DNA of 64,000 nt from CADEED01 sp035701825 (GCA_035701825.1 DASSRK010000160.1:16839-80838), one strand, 5' to 3'. Numbered from the stretch's first letter, positions 25,478 through 33,803 are shown. Numbers and translations: made by a program. Notes: generated by a model not told the origin, from the letters alone.

Positions 25478-26686
25478 ATGTTCAAACTACGCACACGTCT
25501 CGTTCCATTCGCCATAACCTGCCTCGCCCTCGCGGGCGTGTCGGGCGGCGGCGTGCTGCCGGAGGATCGCGCCGATCTCCTCTACTTCCGCTACGACGGC
25601 GGCGGCGTGGTCATCAACGGCCCGTCGATGCTGGTTCGCAAGAGCATCGGCGAGCACGTCTCGGTCCAGGCCAGCTACCTGATCGACATGGTGTCGTCCG
25701 CCTCGGTGGACGTGGAGACCTCGGCGAGCCCGTACGACGACGAGCGCGACCAGGCCAGCGTGTCGATGGACTTCCTGTACGGCAACTCCACCTACACCGT
25801 CGGCTACGTCAACAGCGACGAGAGTGACTACAAGGCCAAGACGCTGTACGCCGGCGTCAGCCACGACATGTTCGGCGACTTGACCACGGTGTCGTTCGGC
25901 TTCAAGAAGGGCTCGAACGATGTATTCCGCAACGTCAAGATCGACGGCGTGAAGCAGAACGACCCGTCGTTCTTCGAGACCATGGAGTCGAAGAGCTACA
26001 GCGTCGGCGTCTCGCAGATCATCACCAAGAACCTGGTCCTCTCCGGCCAGTACGAAGTGATCACCGACGAGGGCTGGCTCAACAGCCCGTACCGCTCGGT
26101 GCGCTTCTTCATCACGCCGGAGACGCAGGGCCAGCAGCCCGAGGTGTACCCGAACACGCACTCGAGCAACTCGGTCTCGGTGCGCGCCAAGTACTTCCTG
26201 CCGTACCGCGCGGCGATCGACGGCATGTACCGCTTCTACAGCGACACCTGGGGCATCATCGGCCACACCGGCGAGCTCGGTTACGTGCATCCGCTCGACA
26301 AGCCGTGGGCGGGGGGCAACTGGATCTTCGAAGGCCGCCTGCACTACTACACGCAGAGCGCGGCCGACTTCTACGCCGACATCTTCCCGCGCGCCGACTA
26401 CAGCAACTTCATGGCGCGCGACAAGGAGCTCGCCACCTACACCGGCATAACCGCCGGCGTGAACGCAACCTACGAGTTCAAGATCGAGCGCTTCCCGTGG
26501 CTCACCAAGGGCCAGCTGAACCTGCGCTACGACTACATGCAGGTCGACTACGACGATTTCCGCGATGCGCGCTACAGCCTCGGCAGCTTCGGCACCCTGC
26601 CCGACGAGCCGTTCCTGCCCGGCACCGAGCCGCTGTACCAGTTGCGCGCGAACATCTACCAGTTCTACATCAGCGCCTTCTTCTGA
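25478..26686 (+). CDS. DUF3570 outer-membrane-type protein
   Basis: From ATG 25478 the protein has 402 residues. It carries the DUF3570 hallmarks LLYFRYDGGGVVINGPSML and VSVQASYLIDMVSSASVDV, followed by many alternating amphipathic strands (GYVNSDESDYKAKTLYAGVS, LNLRYDYMQVDYDDFRDARY). It ends in YQFYISAFF, so it is a probable beta-barrel exported by its N-terminal signal (LVPFAITCLALAGV). The start lies 26 bases after the DUF4266 stop with no clear ribosome site, so translation may be coupled. The function is unknown. The family is tightly linked to DUF4266. Confidence 0.92.
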   Translation: MFKLRTRLVPFAITCLALAGVSGGGVLPEDRADLLYFRYDGGGVVINGPSMLVRKSIGEHVSVQASYLIDMVSSASVDVETSASPYDDERDQASVSMDFLYGNSTYTVGYVNSDESDYKAKTLYAGVSHDMFGDLTTVSFGFKKGSNDVFRNVKIDGVKQNDPSFFETMESKSYSVGVSQIITKNLVLSGQYEVITDEGWLNSPYRSVRFFITPETQGQQPEVYPNTHSSNSVSVRAKYFLPYRAAIDGMYRFYSDTWGIIGHTGELGYVHPLDKPWAGGNWIFEGRLHYYTQSAADFYADIFPRADYSNFMARDKELATYTGITAGVNATYEFKIERFPWLTKGQLNLRYDYMQVDYDDFRDARYSLGSFGTLPDEPFLPGTEPLYQLRANIYQFYISAFF

Positions 26687-26783
26687 CGAGTCCGGGGCTT
26701 CCGATGGGACTCATGGCCGATGGAGGCCAGGGCCCGGCGCCCGCAGGATAGCCGGACTTCCGCAGTCCGCCGTCGAGGGCACC

Positions 26784-27473
26784 ATGTCGCGCATCAACTC
26801 CCTGGCTTTCTGGATCCGGCGGCTCGCGTTGTCGTGCGTGGTGGCCGGCGTGGCGCTCGGCGCCCTCGCGCCGCAGCCGGCGGTCGCCAGGGACAAGGAA
26901 GCCAAGAAGGTGTTCGTCGAGACCTGGACGGATCCCGAGGCACAGCCGCTGCAACTCAAGGGCTCGACCGTGGTCGCCGCGGTGATGATCCAGGACCCGA
27001 AGGCGCGGCAGAAGGCCGAGGACGCGCTGGCACGCGAGATCACCCGGCTCGGCGGCAAGGGCATCGCGATGTACAAGATCTCGGCCGACACCGCGATCAG
27101 CGAGGAAGGCCAGTCGAAGACACGCGCGGCGGTGGAAAAAGTCGGCGCCAAGGGACTCGTGGTGATGCGCCCGGTCGACATCCAGCACAAGGCGCGGCAG
27201 ACCGACACCATCTCGAACGATTCGGTGTACGGCGGTTACTGGGATGGATACTACGGTTACGGCTGGGCCGACCCGTGGATCATGAAGAACCCCGACGTGC
27301 AAACCGACCTGGTGATCACCGTGGAGACCTTCGTGTTCTCGCTGCCGCAGAACAAGCTCGTGTGGACCGGCACCAGCGAAACCACCAACCCCAAGAACGC
27401 CGAGAAGCTGGTGCACAAGATCGCCACCGACGGCGTGCGCGAACTGCAGGCCCTGGGGCTTTTGAAGAAATAG
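26784..27473 (+). CDS. DUF4136-like exported protein
   Basis: ATG at 26784 is preceded by GAGGG and starts a 229-residue protein with signal peptide LALSCVVAGVALGALAP. The body has a repeated KVFVETWTDPEAQPLQLKG beginning, a Tyr/Gly-rich stretch (SVYGGYWDGYYGYGWADPW) and VFSLPQNKLVWTGTSETTNP. These features are typical of DUF4136-like periplasmic proteins of unknown role. It is the last gene of the rightward operon, 97 bases after DUF3570. Its stop codon abuts the palindromic repeat at 27485. Confidence 0.75.
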   Translation: MSRINSLAFWIRRLALSCVVAGVALGALAPQPAVARDKEAKKVFVETWTDPEAQPLQLKGSTVVAAVMIQDPKARQKAEDALAREITRLGGKGIAMYKISADTAISEEGQSKTRAAVEKVGAKGLVVMRPVDIQHKARQTDTISNDSVYGGYWDGYYGYGWADPWIMKNPDVQTDLVITVETFVFSLPQNKLVWTGTSETTNPKNAEKLVHKIATDGVRELQALGLLKK

Positions 27474-27484
27474 ACGGTGCCAAT

Positions 27485-27584
27485 AGACGGTGCCGGAGCA
27501 TGCATTCCGGCATAACTCGCGGAGTCATCAGCAGATCGCAGCGCCCTCTCGAGTTATGCCGGAATGCATGCTCCGGCACCATCT
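27485..27584. repeat. Palindromic repeat, copy 1 (100 bp)
   Basis: Two 35-base arms (27485-27519 and 27550-27584) are inverted copies with one mismatch. They begin AGACGGTGCCGGAGCATGCA and surround a 30-base loop. It lies exactly between the convergent DUF4136-like and ApbE genes, and overlaps the last codon of the latter. Just to its left TAGACGGTGCC occurs again (27471-27481), so the edge is partly duplicated. It has no coding capacity. It could act as a transcription barrier, or be a REP/MITE moved in trans. Confidence 0.92.
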
Positions 27585-28584
27585 ACTCCGGCGGTGACAG
27601 GCGCTTGGAGTAGAACATCTGGCCGTCGGGCGCGACGGCGACGGCGTCGACGTCCGGCAGGGTGTCGATGAACTTGATGCCCTCTTCCGGTCCCATGATG
27701 AACACGCTCTTGGTGAGCGCATCGGTGCGCGTGGCCGTGCCGCTGATGATGGTCACGCTGCGGCACTTGCGCGCCGAGTCGCCGGTCTTCGGATCGATGA
27801 TGTGGTGGTACCGCTTGCCGTTCTCGTCGAAGTAGCGCTCGTAGTCCCCCGACGTCGAAAACGCCGCGTCGACGATCGGGATGCGCAGGAACACCTTGCC
27901 CTCCTCGTCCGGGTGTTTGACGCCGACGATCCACGGCTTGCCGAACCGGTCGCCGATGATGCGCGTGTCCCCGCCGGCGTTGACCATGGCGCGCGTGATG
28001 CCCTGCTTCTGCAGGATCTCGATGCCGCGATCGACCGAGTAGCCCTTGGCGATGCCGCCGAGATCGATGCGCATGCCCGGGCGCGTGAAGAACACGGTGA
28101 ACTTCTTCGCGTCGAGGACCATGTGGCGGTAATTGATGCCGGGCAACGCCGCGTCGATGGCCTTCTGGTCCGGGTGGATGCCGCGCTTGAAGTCGTAGAG
28201 ATAGCCGACGCTCGCGTAGGTGATGTCGAACGCGCCGTGGGTGAGCTCCGAGTAGTGCACCGACACCTGCAGCAGTCGGAACAGTTCCTCGCTGATCTTC
28301 ACCGGGTGCTTGCCGCCCTCGCGGTTCACGAGCGAGATCTCGGTGTCTTCCTTCCAGGTGCTCATGAGCCGATCGATGCGCTTCATGTCGTCGAAAACCG
28401 ACGTTATCGCCGCCTCGCCCTTGACCGGATCGTCGCTCCACAATTCGACCGCGCAGCGCGTGCCCATGATGGCCTCGGTGCGTGTCATCCACTCGGCCTG
28501 CGCAGCCGGCACCAGCGCCGTCAGCAACAGCAGGTGGAACCCGACTTTCCGCAGCCGGTCGAACGTGCGAGAGGAGCTTTTCAT
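27583..28584 (-). CDS. apbE: ApbE-type FAD:protein FMN transferase
   Basis: From ATG 28584 the protein has 333 residues. A signal peptide (VGFHLLLLTALVPAAQAEW) is followed by the ApbE domain with EAIMGTRCAVELW, DLGGIAKGYSVDRG, NAGGDTRIIG, FSTSGDYERYF and SVTIISGTATRTDALTKSVF. The conserved Asp/Thr ligands for Mg and FAD are visible in GTATRTDAL. The enzyme moves FMN from FAD to a Thr/Ser in exported redox proteins. Convergence with the DUF4266/DUF3570 operon suggests a local substrate. No NqrC, RnfG or FMN-binding-domain gene is in the window. Confidence 0.93.
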   Translation of the reverse strand: MKSSSRTFDRLRKVGFHLLLLTALVPAAQAEWMTRTEAIMGTRCAVELWSDDPVKGEAAITSVFDDMKRIDRLMSTWKEDTEISLVNREGGKHPVKISEELFRLLQVSVHYSELTHGAFDITYASVGYLYDFKRGIHPDQKAIDAALPGINYRHMVLDAKKFTVFFTRPGMRIDLGGIAKGYSVDRGIEILQKQGITRAMVNAGGDTRIIGDRFGKPWIVGVKHPDEEGKVFLRIPIVDAAFSTSGDYERYFDENGKRYHHIIDPKTGDSARKCRSVTIISGTATRTDALTKSVFIMGPEEGIKFIDTLPDVDAVAVAPDGQMFYSKRLSPPE

Positions 28585-28668
28585 GGCGGGCAATTATGCG
28601 TCATACGCCGGTCGGCTTGCGTTAAGCTCCGCCCCACGCGAAAACCTTTGCAATCGAGGTCGTCAACG

Positions 28669-29502
28669 ATGAAGACACTATTGCTCGTACTCAGCGCCAT
28701 CGCGCTGACCCAGGCGACGCCCGCGTTCGCCAGCGCGCGCGAGGAAGCGCGGCTGATCGAGGCCTCGGGCGTGCTCGAGGAACTGTTCGCGCAACGGGAC
28801 ACCGCGATTCCCGAAAGACTCATGGCGCGCGCCTACGGCATCGCCGTCATCCCCAACGTCGTCAAGGTGGCGGCGGTGGTCGGCGGTCGCCGCGGCAGCG
28901 GCGCGATGGTGGTGCGCGATGCCAACGGCAAATTCTCCGATCCCATCATGATCTCGCTCACCGGCGGCAACGTCGGCTGGCAGATCGGCGTGCAGTCCGC
29001 CGACATCGTGCTGGTGTTCACCACGCCCAAGAGCATCCAGGGCATCACCGACGGCAAGCTCACGCTCGGCGCCGACGCCGCGGTGGCCGCAGGCCCGGTG
29101 GGTCGCCAGGCCTCCGCCGCCACCGACCAGAACTTCACCGCCGAGGTGTACTCGTACTCCAGGACCCGCGGACTGTTCGCCGGCGTCGCGCTCGATGGCA
29201 GCATCCTTGCCATCGACACCAAGTCGAACAAGGGCCTGTACAACAAGAGCGTCACCGCCGGCGAGATCATCGAGGGCAAGGTGTCGACCGACGCGGACTC
29301 GGCCAGGCGTTTCGAGCGCGCCATTCTCGCGAGCACCGCCGGGCACACGCCCGCGCCCAACACGACCGCGCCGTCCGCGACCCAACCGGCACCGGCGCCG
29401 GCGCCCGCCGCCGGCATGAAGGACCCCGCGGCCGCGGCGCCCGCCGGCAACTCCAACATGCCGATCGAGGACTCGCAGCCGGGCGCGGAGCCGCCGCGCT
29501 GA
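28669..29502 (+). CDS. SYLF/Ysc84-type lipid-binding protein
   Basis: From ATG 28669 the protein has 277 residues. A signal peptide (LLLVLSAIALTQATPAFA) is followed by the SYLF domain, with RAYGIAVIPNVVKVAAVVGG, LTGGNVGWQIGVQSADIVLV, ITDGKLTLGADAAVAAGPVG and EVYSYSRTRGLFAGVALDGS. The last 60 residues are a Pro/Ala-rich tail. SYLF proteins bind phospholipids; bacterial members are exported and of unclear role. GAGG lies about nine bases before the ATG. The gene is divergent from apbE across 84 bases. Confidence 0.92.
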   Translation: MKTLLLVLSAIALTQATPAFASAREEARLIEASGVLEELFAQRDTAIPERLMARAYGIAVIPNVVKVAAVVGGRRGSGAMVVRDANGKFSDPIMISLTGGNVGWQIGVQSADIVLVFTTPKSIQGITDGKLTLGADAAVAAGPVGRQASAATDQNFTAEVYSYSRTRGLFAGVALDGSILAIDTKSNKGLYNKSVTAGEIIEGKVSTDADSARRFERAILASTAGHTPAPNTTAPSATQPAPAPAPAAGMKDPAAAAPAGNSNMPIEDSQPGAEPPR

Positions 29503-29664
29503 CGCCGGCCTGAAGTTTGTTAGGCCCCGGAGCGGCGGCGTGCAGACGACCGCCGCCTTGGTCTTCCACGGCCGTCGTGGCATCCGCGGATTCCCCGGTC
29601 CGCGGCGAATGCATATATTAAGAATCGATTATGTAATGCGGGGCCGGCCCGCCGGGGAGCACAC
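29503..29664 (+). promoter_or_regulatory. AT-rich promoter-like gap before the dienelactone hydrolase
   Basis: Most of the gap is GC-rich, but 29609-29637 contains ATATATTAAG and GATTATGTAATG, markedly richer in A/T than its surroundings. It is a candidate promoter for the hydrolase. No exact -35/-10 pair is assigned. Confidence 0.35.
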
Positions 29665-30375
29665 GTGCGCGAGCAATACATCGAGTACCACGACGGCGAT
29701 GCGCTGCTGGAGGGATTCCTCTGTTACGACGAGTCACTGCCGGGACCGCGCCCGGCGGTGCTCATCAACCATGCCTGGAGCGGACGCGACGAGTTCGTGG
29801 AACGCAAGGCGCGGCGCCTCGCATGGCAGGGCTACGCCTGCTTCGCGATGGACAACTTCGGCAAGGGCAAGCGCGGCACCAACCCCGAGGAATGCAGCGC
29901 GCTCATGACACCGTTCATGAAGGATCGCGCGAAGCTGCTGCGGCGACTGCAGGCCGGCCTCGCCACGGTGCGCAACCTGCCGATCGTCGATGCGCGCAGG
30001 ATCGCGGCCATGGGATTCTGCTTCGGCGGGCTGTGCTCGCTCGATCTCGCGCGTGCCGATGCCGATATCCGCGGCGCGGTCAGCTTCCACGGCATGCTGA
30101 AGCCGTCCGGGCTCACGGAACCCAGGATCCGCGCCAAGGTACTCATGCTTCATGGGTATGACGATCCCCTGGCGCCTCCCGAGGATGTGCTCGCGATCGC
30201 GAAGGAGTTCACCGCCGCCGGCGCCGACTGGCAGTTGCATGCCTATGGCCAGACCGTGCACGCCTTCACCAATCCTTCGGCAAACAACCGCGCGAACGGC
30301 ATGCAGTACGATGAAGCGGCCGACCGGCGCTCCTGGCATGCGCTCGAGGAATTCCTCGCCGAGGTACTCAAGTGA
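29665..30375 (+). CDS. Dienelactone-hydrolase-family protein
   Basis: This 236-residue protein starts at GTG with GGGGAG five bases upstream. It has an alpha/beta-hydrolase fold with the characteristic cysteine nucleophile Cys119 in IAAMGFCFGGLCSLD. The Asp is in LMLHGYDDPLAPPED and the His in GQTVHAFTNP, so the Cys-Asp-His triad is complete. It is cytoplasmic, without a signal peptide. The family hydrolyses dienelactones and other small esters. The substrate here is unknown, as no aromatic-degradation genes are adjacent. Confidence 0.92.
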   Translation: MREQYIEYHDGDALLEGFLCYDESLPGPRPAVLINHAWSGRDEFVERKARRLAWQGYACFAMDNFGKGKRGTNPEECSALMTPFMKDRAKLLRRLQAGLATVRNLPIVDARRIAAMGFCFGGLCSLDLARADADIRGAVSFHGMLKPSGLTEPRIRAKVLMLHGYDDPLAPPEDVLAIAKEFTAAGADWQLHAYGQTVHAFTNPSANNRANGMQYDEAADRRSWHALEEFLAEVLK

Positions 30376-30424
30376 GGCTTTCGATCGCGCCGCGTGTTAG
30401 CGTGCCCGGCAGCTGGAGAAGACC

Positions 30425-31129
30425 ATGAACAAGTTTCCCGTCCTGTCGCTCGTGGTCCTCGGATTGTGTTGCGCCTCGTTGGCGGATGCCGCGCCGAAAC
30501 GCAAGGCCGGGCAGAATCGCGAAGGGCCGTACGCTTTCGGCGTGGCCGGCATGACGCTGTACGGCGGCAGCCACGCCGGCGAAGAGCAGCTGCTGCGCGA
30601 CATCCTGACCGACAACGGCGTCGACTACCAGAACCTCACCTCGAGCACCGACGATTCGGATCTCGGTTACGGGATCGGGGTCGGTTACCGCTTCTCGCGA
30701 TTCTTCGCCGCCGAGATCACGTTTGCCCAGTACGGCGAGATGTCCACCGAGGCCAGCGCCGAGCTGGACTTCGGTGAAGGCGAAGGCTTCCAGCCCGCGG
30801 ACCTCGAGCTGACCGTCAAGAACAGCGGCCCGGTGTTCTCGGCCGTCGGCATCCTTCCTCTCAACGAACACTTCGAGTTGTTCGCCCGCGCCGGCCTCAT
30901 GTTCTCCAGTTTCAGCCGTGGGATCGTCTGGCACATCAACGGCCAGAACCTCAGCGGCACCGCGCGCAGCGATGACCAGGTGCCCGTGTACGGCGTCGGG
31001 GCATCGTGGAACATCAGCAAGGTGTACTCGCTGCGCGCCGAGTACCAGCTGATGAGCGACGTCGGCGACGATGGCTTCGGCGCGCAGGACGTCAACTTCG
31101 CGGGCGTGCAGTTCTCGATGCGCTTCTGA
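30425..31129 (+). CDS. Outer-membrane beta-barrel protein (OmpA/OmpW-like fold)
   Basis: This 234-residue protein has a signal peptide (VLSLVVLGLCCASLADA) and an eight-strand-type barrel: DSDLGYGIGVGYRFSRFFAA, LELTVKNSGPVFSAVGILPL, YGVGASWNISKVYSLRAEYQ and terminal FAGVQFSMRF ending in Phe. GGAGAAG lies just before the ATG. It shows general similarity to opacity-type porin-like proteins. No specific ligand is evident. Confidence 0.85.
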   Translation: MNKFPVLSLVVLGLCCASLADAAPKRKAGQNREGPYAFGVAGMTLYGGSHAGEEQLLRDILTDNGVDYQNLTSSTDDSDLGYGIGVGYRFSRFFAAEITFAQYGEMSTEASAELDFGEGEGFQPADLELTVKNSGPVFSAVGILPLNEHFELFARAGLMFSSFSRGIVWHINGQNLSGTARSDDQVPVYGVGASWNISKVYSLRAEYQLMSDVGDDGFGAQDVNFAGVQFSMRF

Positions 31130-31193
31130 CGCGCCGGCGCGGTTGGCGCCCTGACTAGCTGCGTGCCGGCGCCGACAGGCTTGCATCGTGCCC

Positions 31194-31224
31194 GCGCCGC
31201 GGCGTGCATCCCACGCCGCGGCGC
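31194..31224. terminator. Strong GC hairpin between convergent genes
   Basis: A perfect 13-bp stem (GCGCCGCGGCGTG and its complement) with a five-base loop stands between the stop codons of the barrel gene and the leftward regulatory fragment. It lacks a T-run, so it would be a weak or factor-assisted terminator. Its location between convergent ends supports a transcription-stopping role. Confidence 0.55.
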
Positions 31225-31228
31225 CGAC

Positions 31229-31792
31229 TCAGGTCGCGAGCGCGGCTCCAAGACCGCTCCCGAAAACGTAACGCCGCGGGGCGGCCGCCAGCCGTCCGTG
31301 CTTGCGCGCGACCAGCTGCTCGAGGCGCGCGCGCGCCGCGATGGCCCAGGGACTGGGATCGTCGCCGAGCAGCGGGCCGGCGCAGTGGTCGAGGACCACC
31401 GCCACCGCGTCGGCGTCCGCTGCGCCGCGCAGGGCGCGCTCGAATTCCCAGGCGTCCACCGTGCAGACCTGCGGATTGAGCGACAGCCGCCCGGCGCTCA
31501 AGGTGACCGCGTCGACGCCGCCCAGCAGGCGCCGCAGCCGGTGCAGCGTGGTGGTGAAGGCGCGGTAGGCATCGAACCCGTCCGCGTCCGGCCACAACTG
31601 GTCGGCCAGGCGCCCGGCATTGGCGCCGCCATCGCCCGCCGCCACCAGCGCGGTGAGCAGCTCCAGGGCGCGCAGCGGGGCACGGCCCTTGAAGCGAAGC
31701 GCCGCACCATCGACCAGGACTTCGAAGCGGCCCAGCGCGTACACGACCACGCGCGAACGGTTTGCCAGGGGGAAGAATCCATCGGGGCACAT
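31229..31792 (-). CDS. Orphan winged-helix/BTAD-like regulatory domain
   Basis: This 187-residue protein matches the DNA-binding-like region often found at the C-terminus of large BTAD/SARP or MalT-like regulators. It contains VVVYALGRFEVLVDGAALRF, LRALELLTALVAAG, LADQLWPDADGFDAYRAFTT and LHRLRRLLGG, with LSLNPQVCTVDAWEFERAL following. There is no upstream ATPase/TPR half in the window and the ATG has GGAG upstream. It is either a genuine small regulator or a surviving fragment of a longer one. The convergent barrel gene and the hairpin lie downstream. Confidence 0.62.
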   Translation of the reverse strand: MCPDGFFPLANRSRVVVYALGRFEVLVDGAALRFKGRAPLRALELLTALVAAGDGGANAGRLADQLWPDADGFDAYRAFTTTLHRLRRLLGGVDAVTLSAGRLSLNPQVCTVDAWEFERALRGAADADAVAVVLDHCAGPLLGDDPSPWAIAARARLEQLVARKHGRLAAAPRRYVFGSGLGAALAT

Positions 31793-31959
31793 GGGAAAGG
31801 CTCCTGTAGTTTGGAGCCTGCTGTGTACCGGCGGGTTGCGGCGCGAGTCCTGAGGCGGGGCTAAAGGAGTTCTATGGGTTTCATGAACTCTGCTGGCTCA
31901 ATGAGTTACGAGTTCGTAAGTCAGACGTTACCGCCGGCGCGCTCGAATGCGCCGGGACG

Positions 31960-33297
31960 TCATGTGCGGTTTGCGGGACGGTGCCGGAGCCGCCGCGCCG
32001 TCTCTTCGATGCGGGTCCATAACTTTCCCAGCGCCTCATGAGCAGACACAGGAGTACCGCGGGCATCGCCATCGAGCGGGGTGAGCAGCGCGCTCCCCTG
32101 GAATCCCCGCGCGGCGTAAAACCTGGACTGCTCCGGAATGGCGACCAGGTAATAGGCCCGCGCCGGGTCCGTGTCGGTATTCGGATGACTGGACTGCACC
32201 GTTTCCATGAGGCGGGTGATGTGGGTGTTGGAGTGTTCGGCCTCCTTCCATTCGGCGCCTTCGTGGTACAGCAGGATGGAATCGACGATTTCGCCGGTCG
32301 CCGCCCGGGTCACCGTCGCAATCACCGAGGAGGTACGCGGGGTCACCAATACCTCCGGCCGTTCGTGGGCACGTGCCAGGTCCGCCGTCTTCAATACGAC
32401 GATCGGGTAGATGCGCCCGACACTCAACGGCTCGGTCACCCTCACCTTGTCGGGTGTCACCACCACCCGATTGCGAATCAACTCGGCGACCGCGCGTTGG
32501 GCATCGCCCAGCGCATCGAAGGACACCGGGTTCAAGACGACGTTTTCGACGGGCGGCTGCTCCACCAGCCCGTTGCTCCCGGGTTGGGCGACGAGCTGTT
32601 TGTTGGAGCCCCTGCGCAGGTTGTAGACGTCGCCATCGTGGATTGCGAACACTTCCTGGCCGAGGTAGACCTTGGGGACGAGGTACGCCGAATAGTCGAT
32701 CCAGTATTCATTTCCGCCGGAGGTGGAGTCCTCGCCGCTCCACGGGTCGAACACCCTGAACCTGTCGAGCTCGCGGTCGTAGCCGGTGACGATCACGAAG
32801 TGTTCGGACTGCGGGAGATCATGGTCTTCCGCGACCTCGACCGGGACGCTGCTGTAGTCCCACTTGAGGATCACGGGACGCTTCCTGACCGTGATCTCGT
32901 GGACCAGCCGCTCCTTGCGCAGTACCCATCCCGGCGGAGGCGAAGTGCCATTGATCCTGAACAGCCAGACATCGCCCGGCTCGTTGCATTCCCCGGGCGT
33001 AGCCGTGCAGGCGTGATCCTCGATTTCCTGCGCGCGCTGCCTGCGCTCGGTCTCGGTTTCGATCCCGAGGAATTCGAACCGGGCGATATCGAGCTGCGAA
33101 AGGTCCTGCCCCTTGACCTTGATCTTGAACGAATGGCCGGCCATGGTCGAAACAGAGGCCCAGCACCAGTAGGTGTGCTGTTGCGGCTCGAGCGGAATCG
33201 GCAGCAGGTCGTCGCCTGCCTGCGCCAGCATGGGGCATGCCGCGAGCGCGAGGCCGGCCGCCACCGCACGGGTCCACCTGGCAAGGCGGGTTTTCAT
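31960..33297 (-). CDS. Exported papain-like cysteine protease (AvrRpt2/C39-like)
   Basis: From ATG 33297 (GGAG upstream) the protein has 445 residues. A signal peptide ends near AGDD. The catalytic Cys45 lies in QQHTYWCWASVSTMAG, His in QSEHFVIVTGYDRE, and Asp in FRVFDPWSGED. This spacing fits papain-like proteases of the AvrRpt2/C70 or C39 kind. A C-terminal part of about 200 residues of unknown fold follows and ends in a basic tail. It is probably secreted to the periplasm or exterior. It is divergent from a small gene of unknown function, with 80 bases between. The last codons contain a 14-base match to the repeat family. Confidence 0.82.
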   Translation of the reverse strand: MKTRLARWTRAVAAGLALAACPMLAQAGDDLLPIPLEPQQHTYWCWASVSTMAGHSFKIKVKGQDLSQLDIARFEFLGIETETERRQRAQEIEDHACTATPGECNEPGDVWLFRINGTSPPPGWVLRKERLVHEITVRKRPVILKWDYSSVPVEVAEDHDLPQSEHFVIVTGYDRELDRFRVFDPWSGEDSTSGGNEYWIDYSAYLVPKVYLGQEVFAIHDGDVYNLRRGSNKQLVAQPGSNGLVEQPPVENVVLNPVSFDALGDAQRAVAELIRNRVVVTPDKVRVTEPLSVGRIYPIVVLKTADLARAHERPEVLVTPRTSSVIATVTRAATGEIVDSILLYHEGAEWKEAEHSNTHITRLMETVQSSHPNTDTDPARAYYLVAIPEQSRFYAARGFQGSALLTPLDGDARGTPVSAHEALGKLWTRIEETARRLRHRPANRT

Positions 33298-33377
33298 TGT
33301 TTCGCTCCCGAGTCGGATGTTTGTTAGTAGATTAAGACGCACTAGCTACAAGTTCCACACAAACGAAGGACACGTAA

Positions 33378-33803
33378 ATGACTGGCAAGAAGAAGATGGC
33401 GGGTCCAGCCGTCGCCCAAAGCGCATTCCTCAAGGCAGTGAGGCTGAAATTCTTCGACGAGAACGAGAAGTCGATCTGGCCGCCCGACAGGAAGCGGGCC
33501 GACCGCATCGCGCGCGCGAAGGCGGAGATACCCGTCGCGCTCGCCTCGCTCATCGTGGCGTCCTCCATCAAGAAGCCGATGGAGGCGGACGATCCCGTGG
33601 TCCCCGGTTCCGCGCTCGACCTGGTCATGCAGGCGGCCGCGGCCGAGAACTGGCCCGGGAAGTCCAAGCCCGCTCCCGCGTGGAAGGGGTCCGAGGGGAT
33701 GTTCACGCGATTCGAGGCGGCCTGGTGCGTGAACATCATGCTGGAAGCGCTGGCGCGTCGTAGCGGCGGCGGCGGCCCGAAGGACTGGCCGGTCAACCCC
33801 TAG
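33378..33803 (+). CDS. Small soluble protein of unknown function
   Basis: This 141-residue protein has no signal or membrane segment. It has a basic N-terminus (MTGKKKMAGPAVAQSAFLKA) and an acidic-to-basic middle with FFDENEKSIWPPDRKRADRI, and ends GGPKDWPVNP. AAGGA seven bases before the ATG supports translation. Its stop overlaps the stop of the convergent CadC-like gene by four bases. The divergent position next to the secreted protease could mean an intracellular partner such as an inhibitor. That is only a guess. Confidence 0.68.
   Translation: MTGKKKMAGPAVAQSAFLKAVRLKFFDENEKSIWPPDRKRADRIARAKAEIPVALASLIVASSIKKPMEADDPVVPGSALDLVMQAAAAENWPGKSKPAPAWKGSEGMFTRFEAAWCVNIMLEALARRSGGGGPKDWPVNP

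Noticed and set aside
27485..27584. Palindromic repeat as a classical intrinsic terminator
   Set aside because: The stem is far longer than normal and lacks a following T-run, so it is listed as a repeat that may act as a barrier.
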